A stretch of 64,000 bases of DNA from Streptomyces sp. NBC_01231 (GCA_035999765.1 CP108521.1:5084001-5148000); one strand, 5' to 3'; counted from the stretch's first letter, positions 1-9,969 are shown. Program-made: numbers and translations. The notes: generated by a model from the letters alone, not told the origin.

Positions 1-753
1 GGCCTGATCGGCCAGGCCTTCGGCTGGCGGGTGGTGTTCGTGGGCGCGGCCGTCCTGACCGCCGTCCTCGGACTCGTGACCGCCCACGCCCTGCCCACCG
101 AGCACCGTCCCCGCACCGGCTCCCTCCTCTCCGGCCTCACCGCCCTGCCGTCCGTCGTCCGCCGCTCACCGGATCTGTGGCGCGCGTGCGTACGCCAGGC
201 CGGTATGTACGGTGCCTGGAGCGCCCTGTGGACCTCGCTCGCGCTGCTGCTGACGGAGGACGGCCCGATCGGCTACGGCCTGTCCACTGCGACCGCCGGC
301 CTGTTCGGCCTCTTCGGACTGGCCGCGAGCGTCGTGGCCCCCTTGGCGGGCGGCCTCGTGGACCGCTTCGGAGCCGCCAAGGTCGTACGGTCCGCGTATC
401 TCCTCGCGGCCGTGTCCGTACCGCTGTTCTGGCTGGGCGGGCACATCCTGTGGGCCCTGTTCGTAGCCGCGATCGCCATCCACGCGGCCCTGGTGGCGTC
501 CCACGTGGCCAACCAGACCCTGGCCCTGACCACCACCTCCACCCCGGCCACCGCCAACACGGCGTACGTGGTGGCCGGCTTCGCGGGCGGCGCCCTCGCC
601 TCCGCCCTGGCCGGCACGGCCTTCAGCCACTTCGGCTGGGGCGGGGTGTCCGCGGTGGCGGGCGCGTGGCTGACGCTGGGGTGGGTGAGCACGTCGGTAC
701 GGCGGTCGGGCCGCGCTCGTACGAGGGGGGCCGCTACCTCCGTACGGCAGTGA
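1..753 (+). CDS. MFS transporter, C-terminal part (5' end outside window)
   Basis: Integral membrane protein of the major facilitator superfamily, probably a drug or metabolite exporter; the substrate cannot be told. The frame is open from the first base of the window, so the gene starts upstream and about 250 C-terminal residues are seen. They hold roughly six hydrophobic helices, and the loop GGLVDRFGAAKVVRSAYLL is a typical MFS cytoplasmic loop between helices of the second half. The C-terminus is short and basic. It converges on the acyl-CoA ligase gene across a region with a terminator-like inverted repeat. Confidence 0.85.
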   Translation, partial: GLIGQAFGWRVVFVGAAVLTAVLGLVTAHALPTEHRPRTGSLLSGLTALPSVVRRSPDLWRACVRQAGMYGAWSALWTSLALLLTEDGPIGYGLSTATAGLFGLFGLAASVVAPLAGGLVDRFGAAKVVRSAYLLAAVSVPLFWLGGHILWALFVAAIAIHAALVASHVANQTLALTTTSTPATANTAYVVAGFAGGALASALAGTAFSHFGWGGVSAVAGAWLTLGWVSTSVRRSGRARTRGAATSVRQ

Positions 754-776
754 CGTGCGTACGGCGATGGCGTGGG

Positions 777-808
777 CACGGCAGTGGCGTGGGCACGGCA
801 CTGCCGTG
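777..808. terminator. Inverted repeat between convergent genes
   Basis: The arms CACGGCAGTG (777-786) and CACTGCCGTG (799-808) are a perfect 10-bp inverted repeat with a 12-base loop. The sequence around it repeats the GCACGGCAGTG word. There is no T-tract. The position between two convergent genes suggests a bidirectional terminator. Confidence 0.45.
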
Positions 809-1019
809 TGTGCCCGCTTCGCCTTCCTCCGCACGGCAGTGATGTGCGCGCCCGGGCCGAGCAGGGACCGTGAGGACCCGCTCGGCACGGGCGTTGACGC
901 GTGGGGGTCGGCGCGGCCGTTGGCGCGCGGGTCGTCCCTGCTCCGGATCGGGTCGACCGGTGAGTCGGTGGGCTGGTCGACCCGGGGGCTGCGCGCGGGT
1001 TCGTCAGAGCTCCAGAGCT

Positions 1020-2675
<1,656 letters not shown>

Positions 2676-2734
2676 GGCGTCCTCCCGAGGCGACATTGCC
2701 TACGCGGTAGTAAGGGATGCGCAGATTCTGCGCG

Positions 2735-2750
2735 CATACCGCTCGGTATG
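2735..2750. promoter_or_regulatory. TetR-type palindromic operator upstream of the acyl-CoA ligase
   Basis: CATACCGCTCGGTATG is a perfect 7-2-7 palindrome about 60 bases upstream of the ligase start. ATACCGNNCGGTAT palindromes are typical of operators of TetR-family repressors of lipid genes. That assignment is inference; no tetR gene lies next to it in the window. Confidence 0.55.
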
Positions 2751-3067
2751 TCACTAGGGCAGGATGATCGATCACATCACGTTGCGCTCATCGAGTGATG
2801 ACAGTACCGGGTCAGAGGCGCGGAGGGGCGGAGGGACGTCGGGCCCTGGGGCGCCGGGGGGCAGGCGTCGGGGGGCGGGCGTCGGGCCTGGATTGGGGTT
2901 GTCGGGCCGGGGTTGGTCGTCTGGCGGGCTCGGTTCGTCGGGCGGGCTCGGTGTCGGGGTCGGCACAGCGGCTACGGGGGCGCTGCCGGGGGTGGGGGCA
3001 CTGGAGCGTGACGTGGGGGCACTGGAGCGCGTGGCGCGGAGGCCCGGAGGGGCTGTCGGGACCCGCG
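2751..3067. other. Gene-poor G-rich stretch
   Basis: No convincing gene. The plus strand is strongly G-rich with many short GTCGGG-type repeats, and the 15-mer GGGGGCACTGGAGCG occurs twice near 2995 and 3017. It lies downstream of the sigma-factor gene and upstream of the ligase promoter. Confidence 0.4.
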
Positions 3068-3637
3068 TTAACGGGCGAGCACCAGCTCGGGGTCCTCGCG
3101 GAGCTTGCCCAGCGCCCGGGACACCGCCGACTTCACCGTGCCGACGGACACCCCGAGCACCTCTGCCGTCTGCACCTCACTGAGGTCCTCGTAGTACCTG
3201 AGGACGACCATCGCCCGCTGCCGGGCGGGCAGCTTCATGATCGCCCGCCACATCGCGTCGTGCAGTGCCTGCTGCTCAGCCGGGTCGTCACCGGCGGGCA
3301 CCGGCTCCGGCTCGGGCAACTCGTCGCACGCGAATTCGTCGACCTTGCGCTTGCGCCACTGTGAGGTGCGCGTATTGAGCAGCGCGCGGCGTACATAACC
3401 GTCGAGCGCACGGTGGTCCTCGATACGCTCCCAGGCCACGTACGTCTTGGTGAGCGCGGTCTGCAGCAGGTCTTCCGCGTCGCTCGGGTTCGCGGTCAGC
3501 GACCGGGCGGTACGCAGCAGCACCGGCTGGCGGGCCTTCACGTACGACGCGAACGTGGGGTACGAAGTGGAGTACGAACGGGTCTGCGTCGCCGGTGCGG
3601 CGGCCTTCGAAGCGCTGGTGCAGACGGGTGTGGTCAT
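3068..3637 (-). CDS. RNA polymerase sigma factor, SigE family (ECF, sigma-70 regions 2 and 4)
   Basis: Extracytoplasmic-function sigma factor that redirects RNA polymerase. After a short Ser/Thr/Ala-rich leader, region 2 runs from about residue 32 to 100 (ASYVKARQPVLLRTARSL, then DAEDLLQTALTKTYVAWERI). Region 4 runs from about residue 135 to the end, with the helix-turn-helix LSEVQTAEVLGVSVGTVKSA. DAEDLLQTALTKTY is the hallmark of the SigE-like group in Streptomyces. No anti-sigma gene is adjacent. The ATG at 3637 has a GGAG only two bases away, so a start slightly downstream is possible. Confidence 0.88.
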   Translation of the reverse strand: MTTPVCTSASKAAAPATQTRSYSTSYPTFASYVKARQPVLLRTARSLTANPSDAEDLLQTALTKTYVAWERIEDHRALDGYVRRALLNTRTSQWRKRKVDEFACDELPEPEPVPAGDDPAEQQALHDAMWRAIMKLPARQRAMVVLRYYEDLSEVQTAEVLGVSVGTVKSAVSRALGKLREDPELVLAR

Positions 3638-3807
3638 GGCTCCACGCTATGAGCGAGGGCGGCTCCCGCTCATCGGCCGTAGGTCCCGAAGACGAGTCCC
3701 CCTCAGGTTGTAGGGGTGTAGCCGGCTGCACCTCCTGAAGGTGGACGAGCGGACCGGGGGTACTGCGGGATTACCCCTGGGGGTCATCCCTCCGTCATCC
3801 CGGCGGT

Positions 3808-4974
3808 TCACTCGTCCGAGCTCAGGACCAGGCCCGATGTCGGAACCCCCGTCCCCGCGGTCACCAGGACCCGACTCGCCCCTGGTATGTGGTTCACAGC
3901 CGTGCCCCGAATCTGTCGTACCCCTTCCGCGATGCCGTTCATGCCGTGCAGATACGCCTCCCCGAGCTGTCCCCCGTGGGTGTTCAACGGCAACTCGCCG
4001 CGGCGAACAAAGTCCGCCGCCTCCCCCTTCTCACAGAAGCCGAACTCCTCCAGCTGCATCAGCACGAACGGCGTGAAGTGGTCGTACAGGATCCCCACGT
4101 CGATGTCGGCGGGGGCGAGACCCGAGGTCCGCCACAGTTGCCGGGCCACCACGCCCATCTCCGGCAGGCCGGTCAGGTCGTCACGGTAGAAGCTCGTCAT
4201 CTGCTCCTGTCCCCGGCCCGCGCCCTGGGCGGCCGCCGAGACGACGGTGGGCGGGTGAGGCAGGTCGCGGGCCCGCTCCACAGAGGTGACGACGAGTGCC
4301 TGACCCCCGTCGGTCTCCTGGCAGCAGTCCAGCAGCCGCAGCGGCTCCACTATCCAGCGGGAGGCCGCGTGGTCGGCGAGGGTGATCGGGCGGTCGTGGA
4401 AGTAGGCCGCCGGATTGGTCGCCGCGTATCGGCGGTCCGTCACCGCCACCTGCCCGAAGGCCTCCGGGGTCAGGCCGTACGTGTGCAGATACCGCTGGGC
4501 CGCCATCGCCACCCAGGACGCCGGAGTGAGCAGCCCGAAGGGCAGGGACCATCCCAGCGCGACCCCTTCGGCCGACGGCTCCCGGTGCTGCACGCCCGAG
4601 CCGAACCTCCGCCCCGAGCGCTCGTTGAAGGCGCGATAGCAGACGACCACCTCGGCCACGCCCGTGGCCACGGCGAGCGCGGCCTGCTGGACCGTGGCAC
4701 AGGCCGCCCCGCCGCCGTAGTGGACACGGGAGAAGAAGGACAGCTCCCCCATCCCGCAGGCCTGGGCGACGGTGATCTCCGGGCTGGTGTCCATCGTGAA
4801 GGTCACCATGCCGTCCACGTCGGCCGACCGTAGTCCGGCGTCGTCCAGCGCGGCCCGCACCGCCTCCGCCGCCAGCCGCAGCTCGCTGCGCCCCGAGTCC
4901 TTGGAGAACTCCGTGGCCCCGATCCCGACGATCGCCGCCCGCCCACCGAGGGCGTCCCGCGCGCGGGCGCTCAC
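3808..4974 (-). CDS. Thiolase-like protein / Ltp2-type lipid-transfer aldolase
   Basis: Thiolase-fold protein of 388 residues, last gene of a three-gene operon. It opens with the thiolase pattern RAAIVGIGATEFSKDSGR and has GGGAACATVQQAALAV near residue 85 and NTHGGQLGEAYLHGMNG in the C-terminal part. The family includes actinobacterial Ltp2-like proteins, which act as retro-aldolases on side-chain acyl-CoA when partnered with DUF35 proteins. The two upstream genes encode MaoC and MaoC-DUF35 proteins, matching that partnership. The GTG start overlaps the MaoC stop codon (GTGA), which implies translational coupling. The substrate, sterol side chain or another branched acyl-CoA, is not shown. 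Confidence 0.82.
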   Translation of the reverse strand: MSARARDALGGRAAIVGIGATEFSKDSGRSELRLAAEAVRAALDDAGLRSADVDGMVTFTMDTSPEITVAQACGMGELSFFSRVHYGGGAACATVQQAALAVATGVAEVVVCYRAFNERSGRRFGSGVQHREPSAEGVALGWSLPFGLLTPASWVAMAAQRYLHTYGLTPEAFGQVAVTDRRYAATNPAAYFHDRPITLADHAASRWIVEPLRLLDCCQETDGGQALVVTSVERARDLPHPPTVVSAAAQGAGRGQEQMTSFYRDDLTGLPEMGVVARQLWRTSGLAPADIDVGILYDHFTPFVLMQLEEFGFCEKGEAADFVRRGELPLNTHGGQLGEAYLHGMNGIAEGVRQIRGTAVNHIPGASRVLVTAGTGVPTSGLVLSSDE

Positions 4975-5660
4975 AGCGCTCTCCTGGGTTCCCCGGGCTG
5001 GAACCTGGGTTCGCCCGGCGGTTGCCCGGGTTCCCCGGGACGGTGCCTGCGTTCGCCCGGCGGTTGCCTGTCTTCCCGTAGTTCCTTGGCTTCCTCCGAC
5101 AGTTCCTTGGCTTCCTCCGGTTCCCTCGGCGGCTGCCGGGCTCCCGACACCTCGCCTTCCACCGGCTCCCCCGGCCCTCCCCGCACCGCCGCGTTCGCCT
5201 CCTCGGGGTCCAGTGGCTCCTTTCCCGGCAGGGTGATCGTCACGGTGCCGGTCACGTGTCTGCCTATCGCGTTGGCTCCGACCACGCGGACGGTGACGGT
5301 GTATCCGTGCACTTCATCGATCACGTCCTCGATCACGTCCTCGGCCACGTCCTCGATCGTGCCCGTCAACACCATCGAGTCGCCCGGGTAGTTGGGCGTG
5401 CCCAGCCTGATGGCCACCTTGCGGAGCACCGCCCGAGGGCCGAAGTGGTCGGTGATGTACCGGCCGACCAGGCCGTTCGTCGTCAGGATGTTCATGAAGA
5501 CATCGGGGGAGCCCTTCTGCCGGGCCAGCTCGGCGTCGTGGTGCACGTCCTGGTAGTCGCGGGAGGCGATGGCACCGGCGACGACGAGAGTGCGCGTAAT
5601 CGGTATCTCCAGCGGCGGGAGTTGGTCACCGGCCTTCATGCGATGTCCGACGGCCCTCAT
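4971..5660 (-). CDS. MaoC-like hydratase with low-complexity C-terminal tail
   Basis: Hotdog-fold enoyl-CoA hydratase-like protein. The first 150 residues or so carry the MaoC pattern, including ASRDYQDVHHDAELARQKG, the Asp/His hydratase region, and FGPRAVLRKVAIRLGTPNYPG. About 75 further residues are almost entirely Pro, Glu, Gly and Arg (repeats of PGEPR and EEAKEL) and look disordered; the DNA there is a run of short imperfect repeats on the minus strand at 4980-5160. It sits between the MaoC-DUF35 gene (4-base overlap) and the thiolase gene (4-base overlap). It is probably the catalytic-subunit partner (ChsH1-like) of the upstream product; that is inference from the trio. Confidence 0.82.
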   Translation of the reverse strand: MRAVGHRMKAGDQLPPLEIPITRTLVVAGAIASRDYQDVHHDAELARQKGSPDVFMNILTTNGLVGRYITDHFGPRAVLRKVAIRLGTPNYPGDSMVLTGTIEDVAEDVIEDVIDEVHGYTVTVRVVGANAIGRHVTGTVTITLPGKEPLDPEEANAAVRGGPGEPVEGEVSGARQPPREPEEAKELSEEAKELREDRQPPGERRHRPGEPGQPPGEPRFQPGEPRRAL

Positions 5661-6769
5661 CCGGCCTCCCCTCCGGCGCGGAAGACCGGCAGCACCAACT
5701 CGTCCTCATACACCTGGAACTCGAGTCGCACCGACTGACCGATCCGCACCTTGTCGTACGGCACACCGACCACGTTGCTGATCATCCTGACGCCCTCCGC
5801 GAGTTCGATCAGGGCCACCGCGTAGGGCGGTTCGAAAGCCGGGAAGGGTGGATGGTGCAGGACGACGTACGAGAAGACCGCGCCCTCGCCGCACGCCTCG
5901 ACCGTGTCCCAGTTCGGGGAGCCACACGCGTTGCAGCCCGGCAGCCAGGGGAGACGGAGAGTCGCGCAGGCCGTACACCGCTGGATGAGCAGTCGCTGCT
6001 GTCGTACGCCGTCCCAGAAGCCGGCGTTGTCGCGGTTGACGACAGGACGGGGACGTGCGGCGGCGCGGGGAGGTGGGGGCTTCTCCTTCTCCGCCGGTCT
6101 ACGTGCCGGGGCGTACTTGAGAATGCGGAAGCGGTGGGTGCCCACCAGGTCATCGCCCGCCCGGACGTCCATGCGGGTCGTGACGAAGTACCCGGTACCG
6201 AGCTTGGTCGTCTTTCGCTCTGACACCGACTCGATGACCGAATCGAAGGTGACCTCGTCGCCGGGACGCAGGGCTCTGCCGTACTCCTGCTCGCAGTCGG
6301 TGGCAACCACCGAGGTGCAGCCCGCCTCGTCGAGGAGGGTGAGCAGTTCGTCGTACGCCGTTGTCCGCCCGGTGTGACCGGAGAGGCCGCCCATGGTCCA
6401 CACCTGGAGCATGGTGGGTGGGGCGATGGCCTCCGGGCCGGTGTACGCCGGATGGGAGTCGCCCATCGCCTCGCACCAGTGCCGGATCATGGGCGCGTTG
6501 ACGGGGTCCTTGCCGATGCCCGCCACGGCTGCTGGCCGCCCCTCGAAGGCCTTCAACCGCATGTCCAAGGTGGGCGGGGAGTCACCGGCGGCCTGCTCAC
6601 CGCCAACGCCCGGATCATCACTTACTCCCGGATCATCACTTACGCCCAGACCGTTGCTGACGCCCGGATCGTTGCTGATGCCCGGATCGTCCGTGACGCA
6701 CGCTTCACCGCCGCCCATCAGCTCATCGCTGCCTCCGAGCCGTCCGCGCACCTCCGACTTCTCGCCCAT
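5657..6769 (-). CDS. MaoC dehydratase / DUF35 OB-fold fusion protein
   Basis: Two-domain protein, first gene of the trio. The N-terminal half is a MaoC-type hotdog (GKDPVNAPMIRHWCEAMGDS, then APPTMLQVWTMGG). The C-terminal half is a DUF35 zinc-ribbon/OB-fold: the cysteine pairs CTAC and CNAC bind zinc, followed by FSYVVLHHPPFPAFEPPYAV. ChsH2 and related proteins share this layout and partner a MaoC and an Ltp2-type aldolase. I chose the ATG at 6769, preceded by GAGGGG; the frame is open to a GTG at 6856. Between this start and the hotdog lies an unusual six-residue repeat (DDPGVS-like, five copies). A TetR-type palindrome lies upstream. Confidence 0.82.
   Translation of the reverse strand: MGEKSEVRGRLGGSDELMGGGEACVTDDPGISNDPGVSNGLGVSDDPGVSDDPGVGGEQAAGDSPPTLDMRLKAFEGRPAAVAGIGKDPVNAPMIRHWCEAMGDSHPAYTGPEAIAPPTMLQVWTMGGLSGHTGRTTAYDELLTLLDEAGCTSVVATDCEQEYGRALRPGDEVTFDSVIESVSERKTTKLGTGYFVTTRMDVRAGDDLVGTHRFRILKYAPARRPAEKEKPPPPRAAARPRPVVNRDNAGFWDGVRQQRLLIQRCTACATLRLPWLPGCNACGSPNWDTVEACGEGAVFSYVVLHHPPFPAFEPPYAVALIELAEGVRMISNVVGVPYDKVRIGQSVRLEFQVYEDELVLPVFRAGGEAG
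6609..6698. repeat. Five 18-bp tandem repeats inside the MaoC-DUF35 gene
   Basis: CCCGGATCATCACTTACT and four variants follow with an exact 18-base period (units start at 6609, 6627, 6645, 6663 and 6681). On the minus strand they encode (V/I)S-D/N-D-P-G repeats, so they vary the length of a linker without breaking the frame. Confidence 0.8.
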
Positions 6770-6907
6770 CTCCGCCCCCTCACCGTCCTCGCCGACCTCC
6801 GCCGTTCCTTGCCGTCCCACGCGGTGCCTCTGGCACCTGCCGCATCGCGTAGACACTTCTGGTACACCGCAGCCGCCGGACCGGTTCCCACCATCCTCGC
6901 GAAGATT

Positions 6908-6924
6908 TCTGACTGTCCGTCAGA
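6908..6924. promoter_or_regulatory. TetR-type palindrome upstream of the MaoC/thiolase operon
   Basis: TCTGAC-TGTCC-GTCAGA is a 6-5-6 inverted repeat, 139 bases before the chosen start of the MaoC-DUF35 gene and also upstream of the divergent Prim-Pol gene. CTGAC/GTCAG arms are common in operators of TetR-family regulators. No regulator gene is adjacent. Confidence 0.45.
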
Positions 6925-7064
6925 TAGCGGAAGCTGTCAAGGCGTCGGTCCGCAGGCCGGGTCGCCCCGCCCCACTCGCCCGACCCGCACCCGAAAATGC
7001 CCGGCCCGGCGAGTCATGGTCAGCACCTCTTCCTTTTTTCGAACGCGTGTACGAAAATGGAGTC

Positions 7065-7931
7065 ATGGCCACCACCGACCGGCAGGCCACGACGCTGGCC
7101 CTCGCACACGCCCTGTCAGCCGCCGAACGCGGACTGGCCGTCATCCCCCTGTCCCGGACGAAGCTCCCGGCCCTGCGCTCCCCCCACCGCGACGACCCCG
7201 CGGCCACGCCCTGCCACGGCGAGTGCGGGCGTTTCGGGCACGGGATCTACGACGCCGCCACCGACCCGACGCGCATCCGCGAACTATTCGCCGCCGCGCC
7301 CTGGGCCACGGGGTACGGCATCGCGTGCGGCCTCCCGCCACACCACCTGGTCGGCGTCGACCTCGACACGAAGTCCGGTACGAACTCCTCGGCCGCCCTG
7401 CGCGAACTCGCCCTGCGTCACCTGTTCACGATCCCCGACACAGTCGTCGTACTGACCCCGAGCGGCGGACGTCACCTCTGGCTGAGCGGTCCTCCGGACG
7501 TCGTCGTCCCCAACTCGGCCGGCCGGCTCGCCCCCGGCATCGACATCCGGGGAGCCGGTGGCTACCTCGTCGGCCCCGGCTCGCGCACGGACCACGGCGA
7601 GTACGCCACCGCCCCCGGCACCGCCCACCTCGCCCCCGCGGCCTGTCCACCCGCGCTTCTCCGGCTCCTGCTGACCCCGCCCCGTGCCCACCACCCCACG
7701 CCCCAGTCGACCGGCGGCCACGGCCAGGGCCTGGTCCAGTTCGTCCTCGGCGCGCACGAGGGCCAGCGCAACACCCGCCTGTTCTGGGCCGCCTGCCGTG
7801 CCTACGAGGACGGCATCGGTCCCGCCCTCGTCGCCCCGCTCGTCGACGCAGCCGTGAACACGGGGCTCAGCGAACGCGAGGCACGGGCGACGGTCGCGTC
7901 GGCGGCACGGATGTCGGGGCACCGGGCGTGA
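7065..7931 (+). CDS. Bifunctional DNA primase/polymerase (Prim-Pol domain protein)
   Basis: 288-residue protein with an archaeo-eukaryotic-primase-like Prim-Pol domain. It has the metal-binding pair in HHLVGVDLDTKSG (about residue 95), followed by VVVLTPSGGRHLWL and the glycine-rich GIDIRGAGGYLVGPGS. The C-terminal third (EGQRNTRLFWAACRAYEDG) is a helical domain usual in these proteins. The ATG at 7065 follows AATGGAGTC; the frame is open far upstream, but that part is antisense to the MaoC-DUF35 gene and not protein-like. It lies outside the integrated element and has no helicase partner, so its role is unclear. Confidence 0.8.
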   Translation: MATTDRQATTLALAHALSAAERGLAVIPLSRTKLPALRSPHRDDPAATPCHGECGRFGHGIYDAATDPTRIRELFAAAPWATGYGIACGLPPHHLVGVDLDTKSGTNSSAALRELALRHLFTIPDTVVVLTPSGGRHLWLSGPPDVVVPNSAGRLAPGIDIRGAGGYLVGPGSRTDHGEYATAPGTAHLAPAACPPALLRLLLTPPRAHHPTPQSTGGHGQGLVQFVLGAHEGQRNTRLFWAACRAYEDGIGPALVAPLVDAAVNTGLSEREARATVASAARMSGHRA

Positions 7932-8025
7932 GGGCCCATAAAGCGTTACGGGGCTGATGAACACTCGGGATGTCTGAAGGCCGGTTGATCGTGGGGGACT
8001 TGAGCGTGAAGATCACAGGAGCACC

Positions 8026-8487
8026 ATGCACCGCCGTCGCCCCAGAGCGCCGACCATGTCCCTCAGCCGTGTCGTCCTCACGTCCGGCCGTTCGCTCGAT
8101 CTTGCCGAACTGCGGCTCTCCTCGACGTACGGCGGGATGCTGGAGAGCTACCCCTGCAAGCCGGTGAACGACCTGAGGATCAAGGAGCTCGTGCGGTCGG
8201 CCGAGCGGGAGTTCCCGGCCGCGCCGACGCATCTGGTGCCGCCGCCGCGAGAGCATCCCGACCAGTACACCGGCGCGTTCGGCCCCGTGGAGGTGCTGCC
8301 GTCGGTGGCGTGCGTCGGAGTGTTCCACTCCACGGCGCTGGCCCCGGACCGCGACCCGATCCTGTTCCGCTCGGCCCTCACCGTCATCTGGTTCCAGCCC
8401 ACCCCCCGGGTGCCGTACGACTGCGACGCCGAACCCACGCTGCTGGACCTCGCATGGGAGGAACTGGCCGGGGACTACGAGGCCTAG
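8026..8487 (+). CDS. Hypothetical protein
   Basis: A protein of 153 residues, soluble by composition, with no motif I recognise. It is rich in aromatic and proline residues and contains VEVLPSVACVGVFHST and SALTVIWFQPTPRVPYD, which look like beta strands. AGGAG stands four bases before the ATG at 8026; an internal ATG at 8056 opening MSLSRVVLTSGRSLDL is an alternative that looks more protein-like. It lies between the Prim-Pol and DinB genes, without overlap with either. Confidence 0.6.
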   Translation: MHRRRPRAPTMSLSRVVLTSGRSLDLAELRLSSTYGGMLESYPCKPVNDLRIKELVRSAEREFPAAPTHLVPPPREHPDQYTGAFGPVEVLPSVACVGVFHSTALAPDRDPILFRSALTVIWFQPTPRVPYDCDAEPTLLDLAWEELAGDYEA

Positions 8488-8556
8488 CCCCTTCCCGGAT
8501 CGCTGCCCTCAGAAATCCCTTTCCCGGGCAACGGACCGGTGTGCCAAGGTCGGTCG

Positions 8557-9096
8557 GTGACCGTTTCCCGATCCGATCTGCTGCGCCGACAGTTCGACCT
8601 CACATGGTCCCTGTTCGAATACCACCTGGACCGGCTGGAGCCCGAGGACTTCCTGTGGGAACCGGTGCCCTACTGCTGGACGGTCCACCGAACCGCCGAG
8701 GGCACCTGGGTACCGGACTGGGCGGAGACAGAGCCCGACCCCGTGCCCGTACCCACCGTCGGCTGGCTGAGCTGGCACATCGGCTGGTGGTGGAGCGTGA
8801 CCCTCGACCACCTGGAGGGCCGCCCGCCCCGGGACCGCACCGACGTCACCTGGCCAGGACCCGGAAAGCCGACCGTGGACTGGCTACGCGACCTGCGCAC
8901 GGCTTGGCTGACATCCCTGGCCGGTCTCACCGACCCCGACCTGGACACCACAGCCCCCTTCCCCTGGCCGGACGACCCGGAACACACCCTCGCCGACATG
9001 CTCGCCTGGGCCAACGCCGAGCTGATGAAGAACGCGGCGGAGATCGGCCAACTGCGGCTGCTGCGGTCGGCGGCGTCGGCACCAACTACCGCGTGA
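8557..9096 (+). CDS. DinB-family protein
   Basis: Predicted four-helix-bundle protein of the DinB/YfiT superfamily, 179 residues. These are metal-binding proteins that include thiol-dependent transferases. It opens with RRQFDLTWSLFEYHLDRL, and the central PTVGWLSWHIGWWWSVTLDH carries the conserved histidine and the Trp cluster. ADMLAWANAELMKNAAEIGQ near the end matches the last helix. The GTG at 8557 gives the usual N-terminus; a GTG 18 bases upstream adds six residues. Confidence 0.75.
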   Translation: MTVSRSDLLRRQFDLTWSLFEYHLDRLEPEDFLWEPVPYCWTVHRTAEGTWVPDWAETEPDPVPVPTVGWLSWHIGWWWSVTLDHLEGRPPRDRTDVTWPGPGKPTVDWLRDLRTAWLTSLAGLTDPDLDTTAPFPWPDDPEHTLADMLAWANAELMKNAAEIGQLRLLRSAASAPTTA

Positions 9097-9200
9097 CCAG
9101 CCGTCGAGTGCCGGCCGCCGATGCACCGCCTTCCGGGGGAGTCCGCGACCCCGCCGGCGCTCGGCGCTGCCACTGACGCCGACGCTGTCCTGGCCCTCGG

Positions 9201-9350
9201 GTCTTCCTGTGGCTGGCCGAGAACGTCGCGACCTACCTGGATGCCTGGAGATACCCGCACCAGTTCCACGACTGGGAGCCGGTCGCCGGGTCCGGGCGGG
9301 CCTCCTCGGCCCTGCTGGCCAGCTTCACCTTCGTCATCGGCCGTGGACAC
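9201..9350 (+). pseudogene. Remnant of a DUF817-family membrane protein gene (C-terminal fragment)
   Basis: One frame reads VFLWLAENVATYLDAWRYPH, then QFHDWEPV, then ASSALLASFTFVIGRG. This matches my memory of the conserved C-terminus of DUF817 integral membrane proteins (a WxAENxxT...W.YP..W pattern, then a final helix). The frame has no start, the rest of the gene is absent and the last helix runs out of register. It lies just beyond the 3' end of tRNA-Ser, outside the element. Confidence 0.55.
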
Positions 9351-9420
9351 ACCCAGTACACCCGGAAGGGGTGCCCCGTGACAGGAGCACCCCTTCTGAC
9401 CTGCAAAGCGTCTGACTGCG

Positions 9421-9507
9421 CGGTGGGTGTGGGATTTGAACCCACGGTGACATCGCTGCCACGACGGTTTTCAAGACCGTTCCCTTAGGCCGCTCGGGCA
9501 ACCCACC
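9421..9507 (-). tRNA. tRNA-Ser (anticodon UGA)
   Basis: Class II tRNA of 87 bases on the minus strand. The acceptor stem GGTGGGT pairs with ACCCACC, followed by discriminator G and no encoded CCA. The D arm has CCCGAGCGGCC. The anticodon loop CTTGAAA reads UGA, and a long variable arm is followed by a T arm with GGTTCAAATCC. Its 5' half (9468-9507) is the integration target of the element and is duplicated at 35709-35748. Confidence 0.95.
9468..9507. repeat. Left attachment repeat (inside tRNA-Ser)
   Basis: The 40 bases from the anticodon loop to the 5' end of tRNA-Ser are identical to 35709-35748. Homology stops at 9467 and 9508. This copy completes the functional tRNA. Confidence 0.93.
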
Positions 9508-9969
9508 TGCGCCCCTGCCACCTGGGGTGGGGCGGGTACAGCGTACCGGCCTCGGGCCTCACACGCGGTCTGTGGTCCACACGGGGTCCACTGCCCCTGT
9601 TTCCACTCCCGGACCTGCGACCTTCTGGTGCGAGCCTCGAAGATCACGGACCCAACGTCGTGCTTTAGCAGGCACATCCACAGACTGCCCGACGCGCCGG
9701 AAGCTTACGGGGCCATGAACGCTCGCGCCAAAGCAGTGTCACCCCAAAAGCTACACCGACCTTGTGACAAGCACCTCCAGCGCCTACAGGAAGTGCGAGG
9801 GGACCACTGAGTACATCCTTGCTGGAACTGAGTGGTCGGCATGCACCTCCCTCATTCGGCCTATGTAGAACCGCGCAGAACAACGCGAAACGCTAGCGTG
9901 ACACCTAGGAATAATCGATCAGCGGCCAGACACAGCGAAGGTATCTAAGGTAGAACAAGAGGCACTTAA
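9508..9969. other. Left end of the element, no gene seen
   Basis: 462 bases with no convincing reading frame. The first 200 bases are GC-rich and must contain the present promoter of tRNA-Ser (the minus strand has TACGCT about 33 bases before the tRNA). From about 9700 the composition becomes AT-rich and continues so into the next operon, whose promoter should lie around 9900-9960. AAGAGG stands before the first ATG. Confidence 0.5.

Noticed and set aside
6609..6698. Possible CRISPR-like repeat array
   Set aside because: The units are contiguous 18-mers without spacers and encode a repeating hexapeptide in a gene.
6374..7957. 527-codon plus-strand frame across the MaoC-DUF35 and Prim-Pol genes
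   Set aside because: It mixes antisense and out-of-frame sequence of two well-supported genes and has no domain.
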